From assembly GCF_001598055.1 (NCBI RefSeq), contig NZ_CP014844.1, positions 434,001 to 498,000 of the forward strand: a stretch of 64,000 bases of DNA, given 5' to 3'. This stretch comes from Cupriavidus nantongensis. Lineage in GTDB: Bacteria > Pseudomonadota > Gammaproteobacteria > Burkholderiales > Burkholderiaceae. This document shows positions 26,871 through 34,666 of the stretch, piece after piece; position 1 is the stretch's first letter; every line of letters begins with the position of its first letter. The notes under the pieces are model-generated. The model was not told where the DNA came from, ran no database searches, and saw only the letters and a list, made by a program, of their open reading frames with translations. The translations under genes and the position numbers were made by a program.

Positions 26871-26902
26871 TCAAAAACAAACGGCCCGGGTACCCGGGCC
26901 GT
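26871..26902 (-). terminator. Intrinsic terminator of dksA
   Basis: A 22-bp perfect palindrome (ACGGCCCGGGT and its complement, 26881-26902) is followed in the minus-strand direction by TTTGTTTTTG. It lies 39 bases after the dksA stop. Confidence 0.88.
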
Positions 26903-26941
26903 TGTTGCGCAGGCTGCGCCGGCGGGCCGGCGCGCCGTGCT

Positions 26942-27628
26942 TCAGTCGCCGAACAGCTTCTGGCGCAGTTCGCGGCGTTGCTGCGCTTCCAGCGACAGCG
27001 TCGCGGTGGGGCGCGCCAGCAGGCGCGGCACGCCGATCGGCTCGCCGGTTTCTTCGCACCAGCCGTAGTCGCCGGACTCGATGCGCTGCAGCGACTGTTC
27101 GACCTTCTTCAGCAGCTTGCGCTCGCGGTCGCGCGTGCGCAGTTCCAGCGCGTGTTCTTCCTCGATGGTGGCGCGGTCGGCCGGATCCGGCACGATCACG
27201 GTTTCGCGCAGGTGTTCCGTGGTCTGGTCAGCGTTCTTCAGGATTTCGTCGCGCAGCTGTTCAAGGCGGTGCTTGAAGAAAGCGAGCTGCGCTTCGTTCA
27301 TGTAATCCTTGTCGCTCATCTTCAGGATTTCAGCTTCAGTCAGAAGTTTGTTGCTGCTCATGGTTGCTGCTGATTCTCTTGTTGATGCGGCCGGCGGCGT
27401 CTCAGTCCGCGCGGGTGCGCTGTCCGCGCGCTTGCGCGCCACGGTTGTTTCACTCTGGCTGGCTGCAGTCTTGCTGCTTCGCGGGCCTCCCTTCCTTGCG
27501 CCCGCTTCGGCGTTCGCCGTACTGCCGCGGGGAGCGGACGCGGCCTTCACAGGCTGCGTCTTGAGCGTCTCTGCCGCTGCACTACCAGTCTTGCTGCGGC
27601 TTTCTTTGGTCTTCGTTGCGGCTGTCAT
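26942..27628 (-). CDS. dksA: DksA-type transcription factor with degenerate zinc finger
   Basis: DksA binds the RNA polymerase secondary channel and, with ppGpp, adjusts rRNA and amino-acid promoters. The conserved core, from MSSNKLLTEAEILKMSD, includes the coiled coil with the acidic tip (VIVPDPADRATIEEEHALELRTRDRERKLL region) and the C-terminal GDYGWCEETGEPIG. The four-cysteine zinc finger has decayed to C, T, S and A (CEET and LSLEA), so folding should not need zinc, as in DksA2 and many alpha/beta-proteobacterial DksAs. With the ATG at 27628 (good AGAGAGG ribosome-binding site) there is an extra N-terminal region of about 89 residues rich in Lys, Ala, Ser and Thr. An internal ATG at 27361 would give the usual length of about 139 residues. 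Confidence 0.9.
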   Translation of the reverse strand: MTAATKTKESRSKTGSAAAETLKTQPVKAASAPRGSTANAEAGARKGGPRSSKTAASQSETTVARKRADSAPARTETPPAASTRESAATMSSNKLLTEAEILKMSDKDYMNEAQLAFFKHRLEQLRDEILKNADQTTEHLRETVIVPDPADRATIEEEHALELRTRDRERKLLKKVEQSLQRIESGDYGWCEETGEPIGVPRLLARPTATLSLEAQQRRELRQKLFGD

Positions 27629-27971
27629 GGGGACACCTCTCTCTCGCGTCAGTCAGTGACGGCGCGCGTCGGGGTACCCCAAGCGGAACAGGCGGTCTCC
27701 GCACGAAGCACTGCGACCGCACCTGCTGGCGGCCTGCCTCATGCTGACGACAACCGCCGCCCTGCAAGTCCACCGGCAAGCGGTGGACCGGACACCGGCG
27801 GCGGGAAAAAGGTGCGCCACCGGTATCAAATCCGGCCTATTGTACTTGAACAAATTTTTCGGAGATATGGGGAAAACCGGCTGGCGCTTCGGTATTTCCC
27901 CGGTACCCCGAACGGGGGGCAGCCGCGCGGCGGTGTCGGAAGGGATGCCGCCCATAGGACGGCAGGCGCAC
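27629..27971. other. Intergenic region cobW-dksA
   Basis: The 343-base gap separates the second cobW from dksA, both on the minus strand. I see a minus-strand TACAAT at 27839-27844 as a possible -10 for dksA, which would leave a leader of about 200 bases. Within that leader is a hairpin with 8-bp arms GTCCACCG/CGGTGGAC at 27768-27788. No copy of the candidate Zur box and no credible gene were found here. Confidence 0.5.
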
Positions 27972-29057
27972 TCAGGCCAGGCAGTTTTCCAGGCCCTTGA
28001 GGATGGCGTCGCGGGGCAGGTCCACGCCGATGAACACCATGCGCGTGCCCGGGGTCTCGTCTTCCCACTTGGCACCGATGTCGCTGCCCATCAGCTGGTG
28101 AACGCCCTGGAACACCACTTTGCGGTCCACCCCCTCCATATATAGTACGCCCTTGTAGCGCAACAGTTTTTCCCCGTAGACAGCCAGGATGCCGGACAGG
28201 AATTCTTCCAGCTTGCCGTAGTGGAACGGCTTGTCGCTGCGGAAGACGAACGACGCGATGCGGTCGGTATGGTGGTGGTGGTGATGGTGATCATGCACGT
28301 GGCCGTGGCCATGATCGTGATCGTGGCCGCAGTCGGCGCCGCAATGGTCGCCGTGCTCATGGTCGTGATCGTGCGCGTGATCGTGGTCGTGTTCCTCGGC
28401 GCGCAGGAATTCCGGGTCGATCTCGAGCTTGGCGTTCAGGTTGAAGCCGCGCAGGTCGAAGATGCTGTCGATCGGGGCCTCGCCGAAATTGACCAGGCGG
28501 ATCGGCGCGCGCGGGTTCATATGCAGCAGGCGGTGGCGCAGCTCGGCCACGTCGGCTTCGCCGACCAGGTCGGACTTGGTGATGAAGATGGCGTCGGCAA
28601 AGCCGACCTGGCGCTGCGCCTCTTCCTGCTTGTCGAGCTGCAGGTGGGCGTGCTTGGCGTCGACCAGCGTGATCACCGCATCGAGCAGGTAGCGCGAGGC
28701 GATCTCTTCATCCATGAAGAAGGTCTGCGCCACCGGGCCCGGGTTGGCCACGCCGGTGGTCTCGATCACCACGCGGTCGAACCCGATCTCGCCGGCGTCG
28801 CGGCGCGTCAGCAGCGTCGACAGCGCCTGCACCAGGTCGCCGCGGATGGTGCAGCAGATGCAGCCGTTGCTCATCTGCACGATCTGCTCGCGGCCGTCCT
28901 GCACCAGGATCTCGTTGTCGATGTTCTCTTCGCCGAACTCGTTCTCGATCACGGCGATCTTCATGCCGTGCTGCTCGTTCAGGATGCGCTTGAGCAGGGT
29001 GGTCTTGCCGCTGCCGAGGAAGCCGGTCAGGATCGTGACCGGAATCAGTTTGGACAT
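27972..29057 (-). CDS. CobW/COG0523 G3E GTPase with CxCC and histidine-rich insert
   Basis: A 361-residue putative zinc metallochaperone. It has the P-loop GFLGSGKTT, the metal-binding CICC at residues 66-69 (NGCICC), the G3E segment IETTGVANP, and ITKSDL as G4. A histidine-rich stretch at about 223-263, with some 20 histidines and two cysteines, lies between the GTPase domain and the CobW C-terminal domain (RYKGVLYMEGVDRKVVFQGVH). This is the classical metal-handling paralog, in contrast to the CxCC-less one at 25428. It starts 28 bases after the zur stop, so the two form a zur-cobW operon. COG0523 members in zinc regulons deliver zinc to client enzymes under limitation. Confidence 0.92.
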   Translation of the reverse strand: MSKLIPVTILTGFLGSGKTTLLKRILNEQHGMKIAVIENEFGEENIDNEILVQDGREQIVQMSNGCICCTIRGDLVQALSTLLTRRDAGEIGFDRVVIETTGVANPGPVAQTFFMDEEIASRYLLDAVITLVDAKHAHLQLDKQEEAQRQVGFADAIFITKSDLVGEADVAELRHRLLHMNPRAPIRLVNFGEAPIDSIFDLRGFNLNAKLEIDPEFLRAEEHDHDHAHDHDHEHGDHCGADCGHDHDHGHGHVHDHHHHHHHTDRIASFVFRSDKPFHYGKLEEFLSGILAVYGEKLLRYKGVLYMEGVDRKVVFQGVHQLMGSDIGAKWEDETPGTRMVFIGVDLPRDAILKGLENCLA

Positions 29058-29085
29058 TGTTGGTTCTCCGGGAAATGAGTGCCGG

Positions 29086-29607
29086 TCAGTGGGCGGCGCG
29101 CGTACGCTTGCCGCATTCGGCGCAGACGCCGTTCACGGTCAGTTCGACATGTTCGATGGCAAAGCCGCTGGGCACGCGCGGCGCGGCCGGCTGCGCCGGG
29201 GCGGCGGCATCGTCCAGGCAGAAGGTGCGGTCGCAGCGGGTGCAGTGGAAATGGCTGTGCTGGCGATGCTCCTGCGCGCGCGCGGCCTCGTGCTCGACCA
29301 GGCTAAAGCGGAACACGCGGTCGTTGCCGGCGCGCTTCTGCGCCACACCCTGGTCCACCAGCCAGTCCAGCACGCGGTAGACGGTGACGCGGTCGATGGT
29401 CTCGCCGGCCTGCGGCAGCCGGTCGATCACGGCCTGGTGCGTCAGCGCCGCGTCGCTGCCGATCAGGCAGGCCAGGATGCACAGCCGCGGCTGGGTCACG
29501 CGCGCGCCCAGCCGGCGCAGGCGTTCATGGGCGGCCTCCAGGGCCGCCGGGGTCGGGATTGCCGGTTCCGGCGCCAGGGCCGGCCGGTCCGGACTGGGAC
29601 GGGTCAT
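29086..29607 (-). CDS. zur: Fur-family zinc uptake regulator
   Basis: A 173-residue Fur-family repressor. The winged-helix part includes ARVTQPRLCILACLIGS and the recognition region RVTVYRVLDWLVDQGV. The dimerisation domain has HSHFHCTRCDRTFCLDD and ends with NGVCAECGKRTRAAH; the CxxC pairs form the structural zinc site. Co-transcription with a His-rich COG0523 gene, plus nearby CobW, zinc-independent DksA and a TonB receptor, makes Zur far more likely than Fur or PerR. The candidate operator at 29634-29651 lies just upstream of its own start, suggesting autoregulation. Confidence 0.88.
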   Translation of the reverse strand: MTRPSPDRPALAPEPAIPTPAALEAAHERLRRLGARVTQPRLCILACLIGSDAALTHQAVIDRLPQAGETIDRVTVYRVLDWLVDQGVAQKRAGNDRVFRFSLVEHEAARAQEHRQHSHFHCTRCDRTFCLDDAAAPAQPAAPRVPSGFAIEHVELTVNGVCAECGKRTRAAH

Positions 29608-29633
29608 GGCCGGATTTAACCATAGCCCTCTGG

Positions 29634-29651
29634 TTGTTGCAATTCAGTTGC
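29634..29651 (-). promoter_or_regulatory. Candidate Zur operator upstream of zur
   Basis: TGTTGCAATTCAGTTGCG carries the dyad GCAAT-TCA-GTTGC, closely matching the site at 26766. On the minus strand it overlaps a -35-like TTGCAA spaced exactly 17 bases from TTAAAT, 27-44 bases ahead of the zur ATG. Binding here would block the zur-cobW promoter and might also affect the divergent hydrolase gene at 29739. Confidence 0.58.
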
Positions 29652-29738
29652 GTCAGCCGGGGCGACGGATTGCGCCTATGATCGGCACAGGAGCACGTGA
29701 CAAGACCACCTGACAAGACCACCTGAGCGGAGACCCCC

Positions 29739-30638
29739 ATGCTGAACGACGCGAGCGCGCTGCTGTTCCCGAATTTCGAACCGTTCCGGCAGCAGGTCGG
29801 CGAGGTCGAGATCGCCGGGGTGCGGGGCGGCTCGGGGCCGCCGCTGCTGCTGTTGCACGGCCACCCGCAAAGCCACCTGATCTGGCACCGGGTGGCGCCC
29901 GCGCTGGCCGACCACTTCACCGTGATCGCCACCGACCTGCGCGGCTACGGCAGCAGCGCCGCGCCGCCCGGCAATGCCGGCCACGAGCGCTACAGCAAGC
30001 GCACCATGGCGCAGGACCAGGTGGCGCTGATGGCGGCGCTCGGATTCCAGCGCTTTGCGCTGTGCGGCCACGACCGCGGCGCGCGCGTCTCGCACCGGCT
30101 CTGCCTGGACCATCCCGACGCGGTCAGCCGCGCCATGCTGCTCGACATCGCGCCGACGCTGGCCATGTACGAGCGCACCAGCATGGCCTTTGCCGCCGCC
30201 TACTGGCACTGGTTCTTCCTGATCCAGCCGGCGCCGTTCCCAGAGACGCTGATCAACGCCGAGCCGGATTTCTACATCCAGAAGCTGATGGGGCTGCGCC
30301 ACGCCGGCCTGTCTGCGTTCGCGCCCGACGCCATGGCCGCCTACACCGCGGCGATGCGCGACCCGGCGCGCGTGCACGCCATGTGCGAGGACTACCGCGC
30401 CGCCGCCACCATCGACCTCGAGCACGACCGCGCCGAGCGCGACGCCGGGCGCCGCCTGGCGCTGCCGCTGCGTGTGCTGTGGGGCGAGCACGGCGTGGTG
30501 GCGCGCTGCTTCGAGCCGCTGGCGCTGTGGCAGGAAGTAGCCGCCGACGTGAGCGGTCGCGCGCTGCCCTGCGGCCATTACATCCCAGAGGAAGCCCCCG
30601 AGCCGCTGCTCGAGGAAATGCTCGGTTTCTTCCGCTAG
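29739..30638 (+). CDS. Alpha/beta hydrolase of the fluoroacetate/haloacetate dehalogenase type
   Basis: A 299-residue alpha/beta hydrolase. Its key residues coincide with those of the structurally studied Rhodopseudomonas fluoroacetate dehalogenase as I recall them: nucleophile Asp112 with Arg113 and Arg116 (GHDRGAR, carboxylate binding), acid Asp136 (LLDIAPT), the halide-binding His157 and Trp158 (AYWHWF) and Tyr219 (EDYRA), and base His280 (GHYIPEEAP). An Asp nucleophile separates it from serine esterases, and the HW-Y set is the usual mark of defluorinating enzymes versus epoxide hydrolases. Natural substrates may be other haloacids. It is transcribed away from zur from a 131-base shared region. 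No transporter or regulator specific for haloacids is adjacent. Confidence 0.85.
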   Translation: MLNDASALLFPNFEPFRQQVGEVEIAGVRGGSGPPLLLLHGHPQSHLIWHRVAPALADHFTVIATDLRGYGSSAAPPGNAGHERYSKRTMAQDQVALMAALGFQRFALCGHDRGARVSHRLCLDHPDAVSRAMLLDIAPTLAMYERTSMAFAAAYWHWFFLIQPAPFPETLINAEPDFYIQKLMGLRHAGLSAFAPDAMAAYTAAMRDPARVHAMCEDYRAAATIDLEHDRAERDAGRRLALPLRVLWGEHGVVARCFEPLALWQEVAADVSGRALPCGHYIPEEAPEPLLEEMLGFFR

Positions 30639-30926
30639 CCGGCGGCGGCTGTCGCGAAACGCGGAGTTTGTGGTCGATTGCTGCCAGTTCTTCTCGCTTT
30701 CTCGCCATATGCCGCGGATTGCAGGCGGGTTAGCCCCTATACCTGCCTATTGTCTGCTGTTGTTAACATCAAGCCCCGCCCTTGCCGTTTACGGTGGGCA
30801 GCGAAGCCAGCCGGCATGGTCCAAGCGCGGCCAGAGAGACCGCGCCAGTGCGCCCGCCCCACGCGGACGCCGGGCTGGCGGCAACGCATTGCAGACGGGT
30901 ATTACCGGGAACCAGGAGAAGAGAGC

Positions 30927-31913
30927 ATGAAACGAGTGGCAAAGATGGTCGCGGCCGCTATGGCAGTCAGCGCGATGGGTGTGTCGACGGGCGCGTACGC
31001 CCAGGAATATCCCGGCAGCAAGCCGGTGACGGCGGTGGTGCCGTTTGCCGCGGGCGGCCCGACCGACAAGGTCTCGCGCGAACTGACCATGATCATGTCC
31101 AAGCACCTGGGCGCGACCATCGTGATCGAGAACCTCGGCGGTGCCGGCGGCACCATCGGCGCCAAGAAGGTGGTCCAGGCCAAAAACGATGGCCACACCG
31201 TGCTGATCCACCATATCGGCATGTCCACGGCCCCGGCGCTGTATCGCAACCTCGGCTTCGATCCGCTCAAGGACTTTGAAATGGTCGGCGAGATCGCCGA
31301 CGTGCCGATGGTGCTGGTGGGCAACAAGTCGCTGCCGCCCAACACCTTCAAGGAGCTGCTGCCGTATATCAAGGCCAACGCCAGCAAGCTGTCGCTGGCC
31401 AATGCCGGCATCAGCTCGGCCTCGCACCTGTGCGGCCTGCTGTTCCAGAGCGCGATCCAGACCGAGCTGACCACGGTGCCGTACAAGGGCACCGCGCCGG
31501 CGCTGACCGACATCCTGGGTGGCCAGGTCAACCTGATGTGCGACCAGACCACCAATATCGCCGGCCAGCTCAAGGCGGGCGCGCTCAAGCCGTATGCGGC
31601 CATGCAGTCGCGCCGCGTGGAAGCCTTCAAGGACATCCCGACCGCCGCCGAGCAGGGCCTGCCGGGCGTCGAAGTCAAGATCTGGCACGCCATGTACGCG
31701 CCCAAGGGCACGCCCAAGCCGGTGATCGACAAGCTGTCGGCCGCGCTGCAGAAGTCGGTGGCCGACCCGGCCTTCCGCGCCAAGATGGCCGAGCTGGGCG
31801 CCGAGGCCGTGCCCGCGCAGCGCGCCACGCCGGATTCGCTGCGTACCTTCCTGGGCGCCGAGATCAACAAGTGGACCCCGGTGATCAGGAAGGCCGGCGT
31901 TTATGCGGACTGA
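30927..31913 (+). CDS. Tripartite tricarboxylate transporter (Bug/TctC) substrate-binding protein
   Basis: A 328-residue periplasmic binding protein. A signal peptide ([21 protein letters not shown]) precedes [26 protein letters not shown], the typical Bug opening, and GAPGG-like features appear as [14 protein letters not shown]. The second lobe has [24 protein letters not shown], common to TctC/Bug proteins. The ligand is unknown (di/tricarboxylates or aromatic acids are typical). Like most bug genes in this lineage it is unlinked to tctA/tctB. ATG at 30927 has AGGAGAAGAG upstream; a 288-base leader separates it from the hydrolase gene. The stop codon falls inside a 13-bp tandem repeat. Confidence 0.92.
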   Translation: MKRVAKMVAAAMAVSAMGVSTGAYAQEYPGSKPVTAVVPFAAGGPTDKVSRELTMIMSKHLGATIVIENLGGAGGTIGAKKVVQAKNDGHTVLIHHIGMSTAPALYRNLGFDPLKDFEMVGEIADVPMVLVGNKSLPPNTFKELLPYIKANASKLSLANAGISSASHLCGLLFQSAIQTELTTVPYKGTAPALTDILGGQVNLMCDQTTNIAGQLKAGALKPYAAMQSRRVEAFKDIPTAAEQGLPGVEVKIWHAMYAPKGTPKPVIDKLSAALQKSVADPAFRAKMAELGAEAVPAQRATPDSLRTFLGAEINKWTPVIRKAGVYAD

Positions 31914-31955
31914 TCGATCGGACTGATCGATCGGACAGGTCGATCGGACTGAGCC
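31907..31955. repeat. 13-bp tandem repeat overlapping the bug stop codon
   Basis: The unit GGACTGATCGATC occurs at 31907 and 31920, a degenerate copy (GGACAGGTCGATC) at 31933, and a partial copy at 31946. The first unit contains the TGA stop. A separate 24-bp perfect palindrome, CGCGCCGGCCAG with its complement, follows at 31975-31998. Confidence 0.75.
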
Positions 31956-32006
31956 GATGGAGTGATTCATGCGGCGCGCCGGCCAGCTGGCCGGCGCGTC
32001 GTGCCG

Positions 32007-32036
32007 AAGGGCCATGCATTGCGCATGGCCTTTTTT
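32007..32036 (+). terminator. Intrinsic terminator after the bug gene
   Basis: The stem GGCCATGC (32010-32017) with GCATGGCC (32023-32030), a 5-base loop, is followed by T6. It separates the binding-protein gene from hslVU. Confidence 0.92.
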
Positions 32037-32118
32037 GTTTGCGGCTCGGCCCGACCGGCGCTGGCCGGCATCCTATATTGGTCAGACTGCCGCCGCGCCG
32101 CCAAGGTGCGCGGCAGGC

Positions 32119-32148
32119 CTTGAAACCGCGCGGGGGCGTCGCCAACTA
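32119..32148 (+). promoter_or_regulatory. Candidate sigma-32 (heat-shock) promoter of hslVU
   Basis: CTTGAAA (32119-32125) and CGCCAACTA (32140-32148) are separated by 14 bases. They fit the RpoH pattern CTTGAAA-N(11-15)-CCCCATNTA with two mismatches in the -10. The ATG of hslV is 28 bases downstream. A TATATT at 32074-32079 could be part of an additional housekeeping promoter. Confidence 0.6.
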
Positions 32149-32176
32149 CGGTCCTGACATATTCACGGAAGCCACC

Positions 32177-32713
32177 ATGGAACAGTATCACGGCACTACC
32201 ATCGTCAGCGTCCGCCGCGGCAATCAGGTCGCGCTGGGCGGTGATGGTCAGGTCACGCTCGGCAATATCGTGATGAAGGGCACCGCGCGCAAGGTGCGCC
32301 GCATCTACAACGGCAAGGTGCTGGTCGGGTTTGCCGGCAGCACCGCCGACGCCTTCTCGCTGCTGGACCGCTTCGAGGCCAAGCTGGAGAAATACCAGGG
32401 CAACCTGACCCGCGCCGCGGTCGACCTCGCCAAGGACTGGCGTTCTGACCGCGCGCTGCGCCGGCTGGAGGCCATGCTGATCACCGCCGACCGCGACACC
32501 ACGCTGGTCATCACCGGCAACGGCGACGTGCTCGATCCCGAAGGCGGCATCGCCGCGATCGGGTCGGGCGGCGCGTATGCGCAGTCGGCGGCCAAGGCGC
32601 TGATGGAGAACACCGAGATGGCGCCGAAGGACGTGGTCGAGAAGGCGCTGACCATCGCCGGCGAGCTCTGCATCTACACCAACACCAATTTCGTCATCGA
32701 GACGCTGGAATAA
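32177..32713 (+). CDS. hslV: HslV peptidase subunit of the HslUV protease
   Basis: HslV is the proteasome-like threonine peptidase that works with HslU as an ATP-dependent cytoplasmic protease for misfolded and regulatory proteins. The 178-residue sequence begins [14 protein letters not shown]. By comparison with E. coli (MTTIVSVR), Thr7 would be the catalytic N-terminal threonine after removal of a six-residue leader. [10 protein letters not shown] and [14 protein letters not shown] are family landmarks. hslU follows 34 bases later, and the pair sits behind a sigma-32-like promoter. Confidence 0.96.
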   Translation: MEQYHGTTIVSVRRGNQVALGGDGQVTLGNIVMKGTARKVRRIYNGKVLVGFAGSTADAFSLLDRFEAKLEKYQGNLTRAAVDLAKDWRSDRALRRLEAMLITADRDTTLVITGNGDVLDPEGGIAAIGSGGAYAQSAAKALMENTEMAPKDVVEKALTIAGELCIYTNTNFVIETLE

Positions 32714-32747
32714 GCCGCTGGCACCGCGCCCCAACTGAACGGATACC

Positions 32748-34079
32748 ATGTCGCATACCATGACCCCGTCGGAAATCGTTTCCGAACTCGACAAGCACAT
32801 CATCGGCCAGAACAAGGCCAAGAAGGCCGTGGCGGTGGCGCTGCGCAACCGCTGGCGCCGCCAGCAGGTGGCCGAGCCGCTGCGCCAGGAAATCACCCCC
32901 AAGAACATCCTGATGATCGGGCCGACCGGCGTCGGCAAGACCGAGATCGCGCGCCGCCTGGCCAAGCTGGCCGACGCGCCCTTCATCAAGATCGAGGCGA
33001 CCAAGTTCACCGAGGTGGGCTATGTCGGCCGCGACGTCGACACCATCGTGCGCGACCTCGCCGAGATGGCGATCAAGCAGACGCGCGAATCCGAGATGAA
33101 GAAGGTGCGCACCAAGGCCGAGGACGCCGCCGAGGACCGGCTGCTCGACGTGCTGCTGCCGCCGCCGCGCGATATCGGCTTCTCGCAGCCGGAAGAGAAG
33201 GACTCCAACACGCGCCAGGTGTTCCGCAAGAAGCTGCGCGAAGGCCAGCTCGACGACAAGGACATCGAGCTCGAGGTCTCCGCCGGCATGCCGAGCATGG
33301 ACATCATGGGCCCGCCGGGCATGGAAGACATGACCGAGCAGATCCGCTCGATGTTCGCCGGCCTGGGCCAGGGCAAGAAGGCGCGCCGCAAGATGAAGGT
33401 CAAGGAAGCGTTCAAGCTGCTGATCGACGAAGAGGCCGCCAAGCTGGTCAACGACGAGGAACTCAAGCACAAGGCCATCGCCAACGTCGAGCAGAACGGC
33501 ATCGTGTTCCTGGACGAGATCGACAAGATCGCCAGCCGCAGCGATATCGGCGGCGGCGAGGTGTCGCGCCAGGGCGTGCAGCGCGACCTGCTGCCGCTGG
33601 TCGAGGGCACCACGGTGAACACCAAGTACGGCATGATCAAGACCGACCATATCCTGTTCATTGCCTCGGGCGCGTTCCACCTGTCCAAGCCGAGCGACCT
33701 GATCCCCGAGCTGCAGGGCCGCTTCCCGATCCGCGTCGAACTGGAATCGCTGTCGGTGCAGGACTTCGAGGCCATCCTGACGCAGACCGATGCCAGCCTG
33801 ACCAAGCAGTACCAGGCGCTGCTGAACACCGAAGAGGTCAACCTGGTGTTCGCGCCGGACGGCATCCGCCGGCTCGCCGAGATCGCGTTCTCGGTCAACG
33901 AGAAGGTCGAGAACATCGGCGCGCGCCGGCTTTATACGGTGATGGAGCGGCTGCTGGAAGACCTGTCGTTCCACGCCACCAAGTCGTCCGGCGAGACCGT
34001 GACGATCGATGCGGCGTATGTCGAGGAACGCCTGGGCGACCTCGCCGGCAACGAGGACCTGTCGCGCTACGTGCTGTAA
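32748..34079 (+). CDS. hslU: HslU ATPase/unfoldase subunit
   Basis: A 443-residue AAA+ Clp/HSP100-family ATPase that unfolds substrates and feeds them to HslV. Visible features are the Walker A motif GPTGVGKTE (near residue 60), the pore-loop GYVGRD and the Walker [10 protein letters not shown]. The intermediate (I) domain between these carries a long charged segment, sensor features follow, and the C-terminal helix ends in LSRYVL, whose tail inserts into HslV. Length matches E. coli HslU (443). A strong terminator follows directly. Confidence 0.97.
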   Translation: MSHTMTPSEIVSELDKHIIGQNKAKKAVAVALRNRWRRQQVAEPLRQEITPKNILMIGPTGVGKTEIARRLAKLADAPFIKIEATKFTEVGYVGRDVDTIVRDLAEMAIKQTRESEMKKVRTKAEDAAEDRLLDVLLPPPRDIGFSQPEEKDSNTRQVFRKKLREGQLDDKDIELEVSAGMPSMDIMGPPGMEDMTEQIRSMFAGLGQGKKARRKMKVKEAFKLLIDEEAAKLVNDEELKHKAIANVEQNGIVFLDEIDKIASRSDIGGGEVSRQGVQRDLLPLVEGTTVNTKYGMIKTDHILFIASGAFHLSKPSDLIPELQGRFPIRVELESLSVQDFEAILTQTDASLTKQYQALLNTEEVNLVFAPDGIRRLAEIAFSVNEKVENIGARRLYTVMERLLEDLSFHATKSSGETVTIDAAYVEERLGDLAGNEDLSRYVL

Positions 34080-34100
34080 AGCCCGCAGCCGTCCCAACGA

Positions 34101-34125
34101 AGGCGCACCGCGGTGCGCCTTTTTT
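34101..34125 (+). terminator. Intrinsic terminator after hslU
   Basis: A 20-bp perfect palindrome, AGGCGCACCG and its complement, ends in T6 (34120-34125), 21 bases after the hslU stop. Confidence 0.95.
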
Positions 34126-34289
34126 CATGTCCGTGCGTTTCCACCTGCCACATCCCGGTAAGGCTCGTAAGCATTGGTAAGCCCGCTGGCCGGCGTTGCC
34201 GGGCGATGCGACCCTTGCGCACCTTGACGGTCGATTGACCGGTGCGGGAGCCACCGCATCCCCCTCAACCCACTGGCAGGAGAAATCAC

Positions 34290-34583
34290 ATGGTCCATTA
34301 CAAGACTCGCCGGGTCGTGCTCGCCACCGGCGGCCTGCTGGCCGCGCTGGCCGCCGCCACGGCCTTCCTTTGCATCCGTCCGGCGATGCCGGCGGCCGAA
34401 GCCGCGCAATCGGGCACCCTGGGCGCGGCCGCCGCCGCGGCGGCGACGCTGGCACTGGATTCGGGCGCGCTGTTCACGCTGGCGGACCGCCATGCCGGCG
34501 ATGCCATGCGCATCGCCGACAGCGGCACGCCTCCGGACGGCGCCGACGGGCTGGACTGGGACTACGTCCAGCTGCGCCTGTAA
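34290..34583 (+). CDS. Small hypothetical exported or membrane-anchored protein
   Basis: I do not recognise this 97-residue protein. It starts with an ATG preceded by GGCAGGAGA. A basic N-terminus (HYKTRR) leads into a hydrophobic stretch (VVLATGGLLAALAAATAFLC), so it has a signal peptide or membrane anchor. A poly-alanine region and an acidic end, DGLDWDYVQLRL, follow. Own ribosome-binding site and a perfect bidirectional terminator right after the stop support a real gene. The gene lies between hslU and the RegA gene, transcribed toward regA. Confidence 0.6.
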   Translation: MVHYKTRRVVLATGGLLAALAAATAFLCIRPAMPAAEAAQSGTLGAAAAAAATLALDSGALFTLADRHAGDAMRIADSGTPPDGADGLDWDYVQLRL

Positions 34584-34602
34584 GGCGGCGTCATGCCACG
34601 CC

Positions 34603-34638
34603 ATGCAAAAGGCCGCGCACGTGCGCGGCCTTTTGCAT
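34603..34638. terminator. Bidirectional intrinsic terminator
   Basis: A 36-bp perfect palindrome, ATGCAAAAGGCCGCGCAC and its complement, carries A4 before and T4 after the GC stem. It can end transcripts from the small ORF (+) and from regA (-). Confidence 0.93.
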
Positions 34639-34666
34639 TGGGGGGGCCGTTCAGCGCCTGCCGCCT

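Noticed and set aside
28261..28400. Apparent tandem repeat DNA (GTGGTGATGGTG-like) as a non-coding repeat
   Set aside because: It encodes the histidine-rich insert of the second CobW protein in frame; the repetition is explained by His/Asp codons.
31911..31950. GATC-rich stretch as a replication origin or methylation cluster
   Set aside because: The GATC sites come from a short 13-bp tandem repeat; there are no DnaA boxes, AT-rich unwinding region or replication genes nearby.
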